Source: CAXSDR01 sp964236445
GTDB taxonomy: Bacteria > Actinomycetota > Actinomycetes > Motilibacterales > Motilibacteraceae
Assembly (NCBI GenBank): GCA_964236445.1
Contig: CAXSDR010000104.1
Location: forward strand, 1-13,148
Reading direction: 5' to 3'
DNA length: 13,148 nucleotides
Part shown: positions 1-8,200 of the stretch, one piece after another
Layout: each line of letters starts with the position of its first letter
Numbering within the stretch: the first letter of the stretch is position 1
The notes under the pieces: generated by a model
What the model was told of the DNA's origin: nothing
Seen by the model: only the letters and a program-made list of their open reading frames with translations
Database searches by the model: none
Position numbers and translations under genes: made by a program

Positions 1-663
1 ATCGATGTCGGGGTCGGCGAGCTTCGCGAGCAGCTGCAGCGACGCGAGGTGCGACGGTGCGATGGTGCGGGCCGTCACGACGTCGGGGCGCAGGAGGAAG
101 TAGCCCTGGAACTGGTCGAAGCCGAGCCGGTGGCACAGCTCCATGTCGTCGACGGTCTCGACGCGCTCGGCCACCAGCTTCGCGCCGGGTGCCTGCTCAC
201 GCAGCCGTTCCACGGTGTCGGCGAGCTGTTCCGGTGTCGCACCCGTGATGTCGATCTTGACGTAGGCGCACAGGGGCAGCAGCGCGAGCCGCTCGGGCTC
301 CCAGGCGAAGTCGTCGAGGGCCAGCGCGTAGCCCTCTCGTTGCAGGCGGCCCGCTCCGGCGAGGGTCTCCTCGTCGGCGAAGATGCTCTCGAGCAGCTCG
401 AGCACGGCAGTCTCGGGCGAGAACGGCACGGGCAGCAGACCGATCAGGAACGGTCGGGTGATGTTGACGAACGCCAGTCGCGGACCAACGAGGCGGTCCA
501 GGCCGAACTCGGTGAACGTGTTGACGATGACCTTGGTGGTCGCATAGTCACCGGACTCCGCAGCCATCGCGTGGTTCGCCTCTGCGCGGAAGAGCAGCTC
601 ATAGCCGACCACGTCCAACGCTCGGTCGTAGATGGGCTGACGTCCTACGTGCACCGCTGGCAT
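1..663 (-). CDS. EAL/HDOD-type signalling protein, 3' part outside the window
   Basis: Reading leftward from the ATG at 663, an uninterrupted frame of 221 codons reaches the window edge, so the C-terminus is missing. The N-terminus (MPAVHVGRQPIYDRALDVVG) followed by YELLFRAE is the signature start of EAL-HDOD proteins (COG3434, YuxH-like). Further EAL-fold landmarks follow: LALDDF, VKIDIT, AERVET and FDQFQGYFLLRP. The canonical EAL triplet is ELL here and DDFG is DDFA. Proteins of this family are usually regarded as non-catalytic for c-di-GMP hydrolysis, so a sensing or scaffolding role is more likely than phosphodiesterase activity; that is inference. The missing part should carry the HDOD domain. 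A GGAGG about 6 nt before the ATG supports the start. It is transcribed divergently from nadD. Family confidence is high, function uncertain. Confidence 0.88.
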   Translation of the reverse strand, partial: MPAVHVGRQPIYDRALDVVGYELLFRAEANHAMAAESGDYATTKVIVNTFTEFGLDRLVGPRLAFVNITRPFLIGLLPVPFSPETAVLELLESIFADEETLAGAGRLQREGYALALDDFAWEPERLALLPLCAYVKIDITGATPEQLADTVERLREQAPGAKLVAERVETVDDMELCHRLGFDQFQGYFLLRPDVVTARTIAPSHLASLQLLAKLADPDID

Positions 664-738
664 GCCGCCTCCAGATCCCCGGGTGGGTCGCTCTTGGCTA
701 TCGGCACAGGTCGGCCCCACCCTGAGGGCTCCGACAGT

Positions 739-766
739 CCTGGGACCTCTGCGGCTTTTTCCCAGG
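739..766. repeat. 7-bp inverted repeat between divergent genes
   Basis: CCTGGGA (739-745) and TCCCAGG (760-766) are perfect inverted copies separated by 14 nt, in the spacer between the divergent EAL/HDOD gene and nadD. It could be a regulator site or a hairpin. A run of five T (756-760) overlaps the right arm. No binding protein can be named. Confidence 0.35.
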
Positions 767-810
767 GCACTTCAGGACGGGGGTCCCGGGTGCCGATGCT
801 TCGTTCGCAC

Positions 811-816
811 TAGGGT
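811..816 (+). promoter_or_regulatory. candidate -10 box upstream of nadD
   Basis: TAGGGT fits the actinobacterial TANNNT -10 pattern and lies 52 nt before the nadD start. No convincing -35 hexamer stands at 16-18 nt spacing, so this is only a candidate for the promoter of the nadD operon. Confidence 0.3.
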
Positions 817-867
817 CGGATCGGTCGGCAGGCGTGCATCAGGCTGGCAACGGGGCGAGGAGGCGGT

Positions 868-1458
868 GTGCGGCTCGGCGTCATGGGTGGCACGTTCGAC
901 CCGATCCATCACGGGCACCTCGTCGCCGCGAGCGAGGCGGCGTCCCGCTTCGGCCTCGACGAGGTCGTCTTCGTCCCGACCGGTGAGCCCTGGCACAAGA
1001 CGCGCTCCGACGTCTCGCCCGCCGAGCACCGCTATCTGATGACGGTCGTCGCGACGGCCTCCAACCCCAGCTTCACGGTGAGCCGGGTCGACATCGACCG
1101 CGACGGACCCACCTTCACCATCGACACGCTGCGCGACCTGCGCGCCGAGCGCTGCGACGGCGTCGCGCTCTACTTCATCACCGGCGCAGACGCCCTGGCT
1201 CAGATCCTGTCCTGGAAAGAGGTCGAGGAGCTCTTCGAGATGGCGCACTTCGTCGGCGTGACGCGCCCGGGACATGTGCTGTCGGGTGACGGACTGCCCC
1301 ACGGGCGGGTCAGCCTGATCGAGGTCCCCGCCCTTGCGATCTCCTCCACCGACTGCCGGGCGCGCGTACGCCGCGGTGACCCGGTCTGGTATCTCGTCCC
1401 GGACGGCGTGGTGCAGTACGTCGCCAAGCACAAGCTCTACGTCTCGCCCCCGTCGTGA
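868..1458 (+). CDS. nadD: Nicotinate-nucleotide adenylyltransferase NadD
   Basis: This cytoplasmic enzyme adenylylates nicotinate mononucleotide with ATP to give deamido-NAD, the step before NAD synthetase. The 196-residue product is of normal family length. It begins with the nucleotidyltransferase signature GGTFDPIHHGHL (residues 7-18), containing the ATP-binding HxGH-type motif (H14-H17). The second family motif ISST (158-161) is followed by R-rich sequence near the C-terminus, as is typical. The GTG start is chosen because GAGGAGG (856-862) sits just upstream and the next residues are the expected RLGVMGGTFDP. The stop overlaps the next gene's start in GTGA, implying translational coupling. 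The gene heads a run nadD - LCP-like - rsfS - phosphatase. Confidence 0.97.
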   Translation: MRLGVMGGTFDPIHHGHLVAASEAASRFGLDEVVFVPTGEPWHKTRSDVSPAEHRYLMTVVATASNPSFTVSRVDIDRDGPTFTIDTLRDLRAERCDGVALYFITGADALAQILSWKEVEELFEMAHFVGVTRPGHVLSGDGLPHGRVSLIEVPALAISSTDCRARVRRGDPVWYLVPDGVVQYVAKHKLYVSPPS

Positions 1459-2708
1459 GCACGCTGCAGGAGCGCCCGGTCGGCACATCCTCACCGGCCG
1501 CGACGCCCGCCGTCGGACGCCGAAGCCGCTCGGAGCGCCGCCGCGAGGAGCGACGTCGCCGCTCGCGCCGGCTGCTCCTGTCGGGGACGGCCGTGCTGGT
1601 CGTCGCGCTGCTAGCGGTGGTGGCGTTGATGGTGCTGCCCGGCCGAGCCAGCCGCCCGCCGGGAGTCGCGTCGAACGGTCGGGCGCCGCTGACCTCGGGC
1701 GTCGTGCTGCTGAGCCTGCGTGACGGTGACCACGTCCCCGTGAGCGCGCTGCTGCGCGCCGACGGTGTCTCGGGCAAGACCGCTGTCGTCCTGATCCCCG
1801 CCGGCCTCTCGGTTCCGGTGCCCGGGCTCGGCTCCATGCCCTTGGGCGACGCGGTCTCGGCGTCGCTGCCCGACGCCTCCGCCGACGCTTTGCGCAACCT
1901 GCTCGGCATCACGGTCGACGCGACCTGGACGCTCACCCCCGAGGGTCTCGCCGGCCTGGTCGACGCCGTGGGTGGTGTCGCGGCCGACGTCGACGTGGAC
2001 ATCGCCGCAGCGAGCACAGGCGGCGCGCGCACCATCTTGGTCCCTGCCGGCACTACCCATGTCGACGGGCGGCAGGCGGCCTACGTCTCGACCTGGTTGG
2101 GCCAGGACGAGTCGGAGCAGCAGCGCCTCGCCCGCTTCTGCCCGGTGCTCCAGCACCTGCTGGAGGCCCTCGCGACCCGCCACGACCTCGCTGCGCTGCT
2201 GGTCGGCCTCGGGTCCGCGAGCTCCTCGAGCGTGGCCGCCTCCAAGACGGCGGCACTGCTCGGCACCGTTGCGGCGGGCGCCGCCGCGAGCCACGCGACC
2301 TACGACGTGCTGCCGGTGCGCTCAGCAGACGACAACCCTCGCGCACGCAACTCCTACCGCGTCGACGCGGTCGCGGCAGAGCACCTGCTGCACAGCGTGC
2401 TCGGCACGGCGCTGATCGCCTCGGCCCAGCCCCGCGTCCTGGTGCAGGTAGCGAGCCGCAAGGCCGGACTGGGAGCGGCCGTGCGGCGTGACCTGGCGGC
2501 CGCGGACATGCACTACCTCGAGGGTGGCGAGGCGCCGCCCGCCGCCCGTTCGCTCGTGCTCATCGGTGACAGCTCCGCTGCGAGCCGTACGCGCGGCGCT
2601 GCTGTGGCGGCCGCGCTGCAGCTGGCGCCGAGTGCGCTGGCGGTCTCCACGCGGGGCCAGACGGTGGCCGACGTGATCGTCGTCCTCGGCGCCGACTATC
2701 ACGCCTAG
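1455..2708 (+). CDS. Membrane-anchored degenerate LCP-like protein with LytR_C domain
   Basis: The 417-residue product has a basic cytosolic N-terminus (R/E-rich, residues 22-39) and one transmembrane helix (about 40-62); the rest should be extracytoplasmic. Residues about 70-320 resemble an LCP (LytR-CpsA-Psr) domain, the enzymes that attach glycopolymers to the cell wall. Landmarks are IPAGLSVPVPG (about 114-124), LVDAVGGV and DGRQAAYV (to 211). The last about 85 residues (VLVQVASRKAGLG to VIVVLGADY) fit the LytR_C domain. Oddly, the usual PRD motif reads PAG (115-117) and the YVRxR-type motif reads YVSTW (210-214), so the phosphate-binding arginines appear to be lost and catalysis is doubtful. 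The GTG start overlaps the nadD stop by 4 nt. A protein of this type between nadD and rsfS is common in actinobacteria. Confidence 0.8.
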   Translation: MSTLQERPVGTSSPAATPAVGRRSRSERRREERRRRSRRLLLSGTAVLVVALLAVVALMVLPGRASRPPGVASNGRAPLTSGVVLLSLRDGDHVPVSALLRADGVSGKTAVVLIPAGLSVPVPGLGSMPLGDAVSASLPDASADALRNLLGITVDATWTLTPEGLAGLVDAVGGVAADVDVDIAAASTGGARTILVPAGTTHVDGRQAAYVSTWLGQDESEQQRLARFCPVLQHLLEALATRHDLAALLVGLGSASSSSVAASKTAALLGTVAAGAAASHATYDVLPVRSADDNPRARNSYRVDAVAAEHLLHSVLGTALIASAQPRVLVQVASRKAGLGAAVRRDLAAADMHYLEGGEAPPAARSLVLIGDSSAASRTRGAAVAAALQLAPSALAVSTRGQTVADVIVVLGADYHA

Positions 2709-2786
2709 ACTTCAGGGACGTGCGCGCAGTCTGCTGGCGCGTGCCCGACCGTCCCGCCCCTGACGTCACGCTGAACTGAGGTCCGT

Positions 2787-3206
2787 TTGCCCGCCACCGA
2801 CCGCGCTGTCGAGCTCACCCGCGAAGCGTCCCTCGCCGCCGCTGACAAGCTTGCCGACGACGTGCTCGCGTTCGACGTGAGCGAGCAGCTCGCCATCACC
2901 GACGTCTTCCTGCTGTGCTCGGCGCCCAGCGACCGCCAGGTGCGCTCGATCGTCGACGAGATCGAGGAGCGTCTGCGCGGTCTCGGCGCCAAGCCGCTGC
3001 GGCGCGAGGGCGAGCAGCAGGGCCGCTGGGTCCTGATCGACTACGGCGACATCATCGTGCACGTGCAGCACGCCGAGGACCGCGTCTACTACGCCCTCGA
3101 GCGCCTCTGGAAGGACTGCCCGATGATCGAGCTGCCAGCGGCGGCACGAACCGGGAGGTCGGGTTCCGCATCGTCGCAGGCGTCGCTGTCGTCGTTCGCT
3201 GAGTGA
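2787..3206 (+). CDS. rsfS: Ribosomal silencing factor RsfS
   Basis: RsfS binds ribosomal protein uL14 on the large subunit and blocks subunit joining when nutrients are scarce. The 139-residue product shows the family core: the DVSEQLAITDVFLL segment (about residues 30-43), SAPSDRQVRSIVDEIEE, then GRWVLIDYGDIIVHV and RVYYALERLWKD. A short Ser-rich tail after LERLWKD is unconserved. The start is TTG at 2787, chosen because TGAGG (2777-2781) lies 5 nt upstream and no other start fits the N-terminus. A 78-nt gap separates it from the preceding gene; this gap holds the palindrome TGACGTCA (2761-2768), significance unknown. The stop overlaps the next gene's GTG start (GTGA at 3203), indicating coupling. 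The neighbouring nadD gene is the usual actinobacterial partner. Confidence 0.95.
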   Translation: MPATDRAVELTREASLAAADKLADDVLAFDVSEQLAITDVFLLCSAPSDRQVRSIVDEIEERLRGLGAKPLRREGEQQGRWVLIDYGDIIVHVQHAEDRVYYALERLWKDCPMIELPAAARTGRSGSASSQASLSSFAE

Positions 3207-3859
3207 CGCCGCCCCTCCCTCGCCGCCTGGTCCTGTGGCGCCACGGGCGCACGGTCTGGAACGCCATCGGCCGCTTCCAGGGCTCCACGGACATCGGGCT
3301 GGACGAGCTCGGCATCGCCCAGGCCAAGCACGCCGCGACGCTGCTGGCGGGGCTGGGACCGTCTGCGATCGTTTCCTCGGATCTCGTACGCGCCGCCGAC
3401 ACCGCCGCGGCGCTGGCGTCGATCACGGGGCTGCCCGTGACGACCTCGCCCGGCCTGCGTGAGACCTACGCCGGCACGTGGCAAGGCCTGACGTCGGCCG
3501 AGATCCGCGCCGCCGACGGCGACGGGTGGGCCGCCTGGCAGGCGGGCGATCCGACCTCGCGGCCCGGCGGGGGAGAGACCCGGCCCGAGGTCGCCGCGCG
3601 CATGGTCCGGGTCATCGAGCCGGCGTCGGCTGCGCTGCCCGAGGGCTCCACACTCGTCGTCGTCACGCACGGCGGTGCCGCACGCACCGTCATCGCCTCG
3701 CTGATGGGTCTGCCCGAGATCTCGTGGACCTCGCTCGGCGGGTTGTCGAACTGCTGCTGGTCGGTCCTCGAGCAGGACCGGCACCGTGCCGGGCGCTGGC
3801 GGCTGCTCGAGCACAACGCCGGGACGCTGCTCACGCCCGTGCTGACCGAGGAAGGCTAG
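3203..3859 (+). CDS. Histidine phosphatase (phosphoglycerate-mutase-like)
   Basis: This 218-residue protein belongs to the histidine phosphatase superfamily. The catalytic RHG motif is at residues 13-15 (H14 the phospho-acceptor, in LWRHGRTVWN). The second phosphate-binding arginine is R63 in SSDLVRA, the acid/base Glu is E87 in LRETYAGTW, and the second histidine is H156 in THGG. All key residues are present, so activity is expected. The size and sequence resemble the cofactor-dependent mutase-like phosphatases that follow rsfS in actinobacteria; the substrate cannot be read from sequence. A true glycolytic mutase is unlikely because those are longer, about 250 residues. The GTG start overlaps the rsfS stop by 4 nt and has no need of its own promoter. 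Confidence 0.9.
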   Translation: MTPPLPRRLVLWRHGRTVWNAIGRFQGSTDIGLDELGIAQAKHAATLLAGLGPSAIVSSDLVRAADTAAALASITGLPVTTSPGLRETYAGTWQGLTSAEIRAADGDGWAAWQAGDPTSRPGGGETRPEVAARMVRVIEPASAALPEGSTLVVVTHGGAARTVIASLMGLPEISWTSLGGLSNCCWSVLEQDRHRAGRWRLLEHNAGTLLTPVLTEEG

Positions 3860-3864
3860 GGCAA

Positions 3865-3900
3865 GCTTCGCGAAGCGCTGGCTGGGGCCCTGTGGGCTCC
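3865..3900 (+). terminator. Possible hairpin terminator of the nadD operon
   Basis: Just after the phosphatase stop are a perfect 12-nt palindrome GCTTCGCGAAGC (3865-3876) and a hairpin GGGGCCC-TGT-GGGCTCC (3884-3900; 7 pairs, one G:U, 3-nt loop). Neither is followed by a T run, which is not unusual in high-GC actinobacteria. Position between the operon and the tRNA suggests termination, but this is unproven. Confidence 0.35.
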
Positions 3901-3916
3901 GCCGGCCTGTCTGCCG

Positions 3917-3922
3917 TAGAGT
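3917..3922 (+). promoter_or_regulatory. Candidate -10 box of the tRNA-Ala gene
   Basis: TAGAGT matches TANNNT, lies 41 nt before the mature tRNA, and is followed by a GC-rich leader. A good -35 hexamer is not visible at the right distance; the corresponding position falls inside the preceding hairpin. Confidence 0.35.
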
Positions 3923-3962
3923 GTGCCGGTCGTCAACGCGAGGTTTTCGCGCGGACGATGGC

Positions 3963-4035
3963 GGGGCTGTAGCGCAGCTGGTAGCGCACCTCCATGGCAT
4001 GGAGGGGGTCAGGGGTTCGAATCCCCTCAGCTCCA
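3963..4035 (+). tRNA. tRNA-Ala (anticodon GGC)
   Basis: A 73-nt cloverleaf folds completely. The acceptor stem GGGGCTG/CAGCTCC has 7 pairs including one G:U. The D stem is GCGC/GCGC with loop AGCTGGTA. The anticodon stem CCTCC/GGAGG holds loop ATGGCAT, giving anticodon GGC, which reads the Ala codon GCC. The variable loop is 5 nt, and the T stem AGGGG/CCCCT holds TTCGAAT. The discriminator base is A (4035). The 3' CCA is not encoded, since CGC follows. The last part of a tRNA gene is a common integration target; no second copy of its 3' end was seen downstream in the window. Confidence 0.97.
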
Positions 4036-4051
4036 CGCTTACTCGAAACAT

Positions 4052-4067
4052 TGACCAAAAAAGGTCA
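4052..4067. repeat. Inverted repeat with A6 loop after the tRNA
   Basis: TGACC (4052-4056) and GGTCA (4063-4067) flank six A residues, 16 nt after the tRNA. It may help end tRNA transcription or be an operator for the following thioesterase/PKS pair. The 204-nt spacer 4036-4239 holds no other structure that can be supported beyond a -10-like box. Confidence 0.35.
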
Positions 4068-4120
4068 GCGAATACTGCTTTCGCGAGTTTCCTTGGGCTA
4101 CCTCCGCCCCCCGCCGACGA

Positions 4121-4126
4121 GATAAT
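4121..4126 (+). promoter_or_regulatory. Candidate -10 box for the thioesterase/PKS operon
   Basis: GATAAT differs from TATAAT at one base, in a locally less GC-rich stretch about 114 nt before the thioesterase ATG. The nearest -35-like sequence (TTGGGC, 4093-4098) is too far away at 22 nt, so this is a weak call. Confidence 0.25.
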
Positions 4127-4239
4127 GTGGCGACGGCGCCGTGATCGCTGATGACGCTCCAGCCCTCTGCCGGGGCGCTTGCTTCGTCGGAAACTCCGGG
4201 GATGCGCAGCGTCGAAGGTGGCGGCGGAACGGAGAAGAC

Positions 4240-5229
4240 ATGACAGCGGATACTCACGCGAGCATCACCGAACTCAGCGCTCGGCAACGCGGTCAACTCG
4301 ACCCGCCGGATCACCGCCCCCTCCGATCAGTTGGCGAGGACGAAGGCATGATTGCCGGAGAACGAGAAGACATGCGGAGTCTGCTCCAGCACCGCATCTC
4401 GCAGCTCGACACGGAACGCCGCCACCGACTGGTCGCCAGCCTACGAGCCCGCGCAGCCGCGACGGAGCCCAAGAATCCATGGTTCCTTCGACCCAACCCT
4501 GACCCGACTCCGAGCCTGCGACTGTTCTGCTTTTCCTACGCCGGGAGCGGGGCGTCAACGTTTCGGGGATGGCCGAGCGGATTGCCCGCCGGAGTGGAGA
4601 TCTGCGCGGTCCAGCTCCCGGGGCGGGAATGGCGGGTCCACGAGCAGGCATACCGACGCATCGACGCGCTCCTTGCCGATGTCGCGCAGGCCATCGCGCC
4701 ACTGACTGATGTTCCTTTCGCTTTCTTCGGACACAGCATGGGCGCGCTGGTCGCCTACGAACTGACCCGACTGCTGCGTCGCACCGCACGGGCCCTGCCC
4801 ACGCAGCTGTTCTTGTCCGCGTACCGGGCGGCACACCTGCCCAACCCGAACAGCCGCATCTACCACCTTCCTGACGAAATTCTCAAGACGGTGCTGCTCA
4901 CGGAGGGAACGCCCGCCGAGGTTCTGAGCAGCGATGAACTGATGCGCGCGATGCTCCCGACTCTTCGCGCCGACCTCGAGCTCTGCGACACCCACGCTCA
5001 TCGTCGCGAAGCTCCGCTGTCGCTTCCCATGCACATCTTCGGCGGACTTCAAGACGTCCGCGTGGGTCAGGACCACCTCGAGCCTTGGGCCGAACTCACC
5101 GCAGGCTCCTTCGACCTGACGATGATCCCCGGCTCTCACCTGTTCATCCATGGCTCTGAGAATCTGCTGCTCCGCGCTGTCAGCAGCCACCTCACAACCC
5201 AGCGTCTTCATCAAGAGAAAGTCCTTTGA
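4240..5229 (+). CDS. Type II thioesterase with N-terminal helical extension
   Basis: This alpha/beta-hydrolase of the GrsT-like type II thioesterase family removes stalled or wrong acyl groups from carrier-protein phosphopantetheine arms, or releases products in trans. The 329-residue product has LRLFCFSYAGSGASTFRGW, the usual family opening, then VQLPGRE, the nucleophile motif GHSMG (S166), D272 in GGLQDVRVG and H300 in PGSHLF; the triad is complete. Stand-alone members are usually near 250 residues, so about 85 N-terminal residues are extra. They include a predicted amphipathic stretch around residues 45-72 resembling the PKS C-terminal tail. The ATG at 4240 is preferred because GGAGAA (4231-4236) lies just upstream; the upstream in-frame GTG at 4141 lacks such support, and ATGs at 4348 and 4372 would trim the extension. 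The stop overlaps the PKS start (TGATG), so both act on the same pathway. Confidence 0.92.
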   Translation: MTADTHASITELSARQRGQLDPPDHRPLRSVGEDEGMIAGEREDMRSLLQHRISQLDTERRHRLVASLRARAAATEPKNPWFLRPNPDPTPSLRLFCFSYAGSGASTFRGWPSGLPAGVEICAVQLPGREWRVHEQAYRRIDALLADVAQAIAPLTDVPFAFFGHSMGALVAYELTRLLRRTARALPTQLFLSAYRAAHLPNPNSRIYHLPDEILKTVLLTEGTPAEVLSSDELMRAMLPTLRADLELCDTHAHRREAPLSLPMHIFGGLQDVRVGQDHLEPWAELTAGSFDLTMIPGSHLFIHGSENLLLRAVSSHLTTQRLHQEKVL

Positions 5230-8200
5230 TGACGAGCCAGACGCCAGAAGCGAGCCGCGAGCCGATCGCGATCGTAGGGATCGGCTGTCATCTGCCGGGG
5301 GGTGCGAGCAGTCCGGCCAAGTTCTGGGATCTTCTCGCATCGGGCACCGACGCCACTCGCGAGGCCCCCCCAGACCGCTGGGACATGGCGAAGTTCTACG
5401 ACCCCGACGCCAACAAGCTCGGCAAGATGACAACCCATCGCGGCGGGTTCCTCGACCGGGTCGACGAGTTCGATGCTTCGTTCTTCGGGATCGCTCCCAG
5501 AGAGGCGATCTGGCTGGACCCCCAGCAGCGACTCCTCCTGCGCGCGGCCTGGGAGGCCCTGGAGGACGCCGGCCAAGACGTGGCCGCCCTCGCCGGCACC
5601 GCGACAGGGGTCTACATGGGCGGGTTCACCCTGGACTACCAGCTCCTGCAGAACTACGGCATACAGAGCCGCTATGAGATGCAGGCGCACTCCGCCACCG
5701 GCATGATGATGACGATGCTGGCTAACCGGCTGTCGTATTCTTTCGACTTCCGGGGCCCAAGCATGGCGGTCGACACGGCCTGCTCCGGGTCACTTGTCGC
5801 CGTCCACCTCGCCGCCCAGGCCATCTGGAACGGCGAATGTTCCCTGGCCCTCGCCGGCGGCGTCAACGTCATGCTGGCCCCCAACATGACGATCGCGGAG
5901 TCCAAGGGCGGGTTCCTCAGTCCGGACGGCCGATGCAAGTCGTTCTCCGCGGCAGCCAACGGATACGCCCGCGGTGAGGGAGCCGGCGTTGTCGTCCTGA
6001 AACCGCTGAGCCAGGCCCAGAAGGATGGTGACTCCGTCTATGCCGCAGTGCTCGGCACGGCCGTCACCCAGGACGGGCACACCAGCGGTATCACGGTGCC
6101 CAACGGGCACGCACAAGAAGCGGCTATGCGCGCCGCATATGCGCGCGCCGGCGTCAAACCGGCTCAGGTCCACTACGTCGAGGCCCACGGCACCGGCACA
6201 CCGGTCGGGGACCCGATCGAGGCAGCCGCCATCGGTCATGTTCTGTCCGAAGGCCGGGCCGAGGACGACCCGGTCGTCGTTGGCTCGGTCAAGACCAACC
6301 TCGGTCACCTGGAGGCGGCGGCGGGTGTCACCGGGCTGATCAAGACCGCGATGATGCTCAAGCGGGGGGAGATCCCCAAGAACCTGCACTTCGACGTACC
6401 CAATCCGAACATCCCTTTCGACGAACTTCACATGAGGGTGCCCACGTCCATGCAGGCGTGGCCCGCCAACGACGAGTTCAGGTACGCCGGTGTGAACTCC
6501 TTCGGATTCGGGGGGACCAACGCGCACGTCGTGCTGCGTGACGTCACTGACTCGACGTTCCCGTCGCCGCGCCAGGGGGACAGCCGTCCCCGCCTCCTTC
6601 CGTTGTCCGCCCGCGACCCCGAAGCCCTCAAAGACCTTGCCAGTTCGATGGCGACCTTCTTGACGGGTGATGCCAGCCGGTTCGACGACGTCGTCCACTC
6701 GTGCAGCCGGCGCCGTACCCATCACGAATACCGCCTCGCGCTGAGCGTCTCGACTCACCTGCAGGCGGCCGAGCAACTCAGCACCTTCGCGGAAGGGCAC
6801 ACGACGCCGGGAGCAGCGACGGGCCGGGCCCCGGCGTCTGAGCGGCCCAAGCTGGCGTTCGTCTGTTCCGGCATGGGGCCGCAATGGTGGGGAATGGCCC
6901 GTGAGCTCCTCGAGAGCGAACCGATCTTCCGGAACGCCGTCGAGCGCTGCGATGCCGAACTCGCCAAATACACGGGCTGGTCGTTGACGGAGGCCATGCT
7001 CGCCGACGAAGCGCACTCCCGGATGGCTGAGACCGAGGTCGCCCAGCCGGCCAACTTCGCCGTTCAGGTCGGACTTGGCGAGCTGTGGCGCTCCTGGGGC
7101 ATCGTGCCCGACGCGATCGTCGGGCACAGCACCGGCGAGGTCGCCGCGCACTACCTCGCGGGTGTCCTCTCGTTCGAGGACGCGGTCAAAGTCAACTACT
7201 ACCGCAGCAACCTGCAGCAACGGACGACCGGCACCGGTCGGATGCTCGCCGTCGGTCTGAGTCCGGAGACGCTGAACCAGGTCGTCGCCGGTGCCGGCCC
7301 GTTGGTCTCGGTCGCCGCCATCAACGGTCCGAGCGCCGTCACCCTGGCGGGCGACGAGACCGTACTTGCCGGGATGGCGTCCCAGCTCGAGACGTTCGGG
7401 ATCTTCCACCGGTTCCTGCAGGTCAAAGTCCCCTACCACAGCCACTACATGGACCCGCTTCACGACGATCTCATCGCCGGCCTGCAGGACCTCAACCCCA
7501 GTCCTGGCCAGATCCCGCTCTACTCGACCGTGACCGGCACCGTACTTGACGGGCCAACTGCCGACGCCAGTTATTGGTGGCGGAACGTTCGCGCCACGGT
7601 GCTGTTCCAGGCCGCGTTCTCCCAGATGGTGGCCGACGGCTACACGCAGTTCGTCGAACTCGGGCCGCACCCCGTTCTGGCGAGCTCGATGCGCCAACTG
7701 ATGTCCAGCGCGGGAACTGAAGGTCTGCTCGTACCGTCCATGCGCCGCGGGACCGACGAGGCCGAACAGCTGCGCCAGTCGTTGGGTCTTCTGCACTGTC
7801 ACGGACAGCAGGTTGACTGGGACAACGTCAACGGGCCGGCCGCGGTCTACATCAAGTTGCCTACCTACCCATGGCAGGTTCGTTCCTACTGGAACGAGTC
7901 GGTAGAGGCGGCTGAGGACCGTCACTATGTCGAAACGCATCCCCTGCTCGGGCAGCGGATGAACGCCCCACACGCAACCTGGGAACACGAACTCAACCCA
8001 GGTCCAAGCGGATACCTGGCTGATCACAAGGTGCAGGGCACCACGCTGATGCCTGCGGCCGGGTTCATCGAGATGGCCTTCGCAGCGGCCCGGCAGACCT
8101 ACGGGGAGACCGACCTATGCCTGCAGGAGTTAGACCTTCGCCGGGCGCTGGTGCTCAGCCCGACCGCCGATCCACGGGTTCGCACCACTCTGATCCGGGA

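Noticed and set aside
49..813. A 254-codon plus-strand frame at the left edge
   Set aside because: It lies opposite the EAL/HDOD gene, whose minus-strand translation has clear family motifs and a ribosome binding site.
2761..2768. Palindrome TGACGTCA before rsfS
   Set aside because: An 8-bp palindrome in GC-rich DNA can arise by chance and no regulator is implicated; noted only in the rsfS entry.
3089..4051. A 320-codon minus-strand frame over the phosphatase and tRNA
   Set aside because: It runs through a complete tRNA and antisense to a gene with all histidine phosphatase catalytic residues.
3921..4151. A 76-codon frame reading VAQLVAHLHGMEGVRGSNPLSST
   Set aside because: This is the well-known artefact of translating a tRNA gene.
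4141..4239. An earlier GTG start for the thioesterase
   Set aside because: No ribosome binding site and no family similarity in the extra 33 residues; the ATG at 4240 has GGAGAA at good spacing.
5790..8027. A 745-codon open frame on the minus strand inside the PKS
   Set aside because: It is the antisense shadow of a high-GC gene; its translation is low-complexity Arg/Gly/Val/Asp-rich with no domain, while the plus strand has intact KS and AT motifs.
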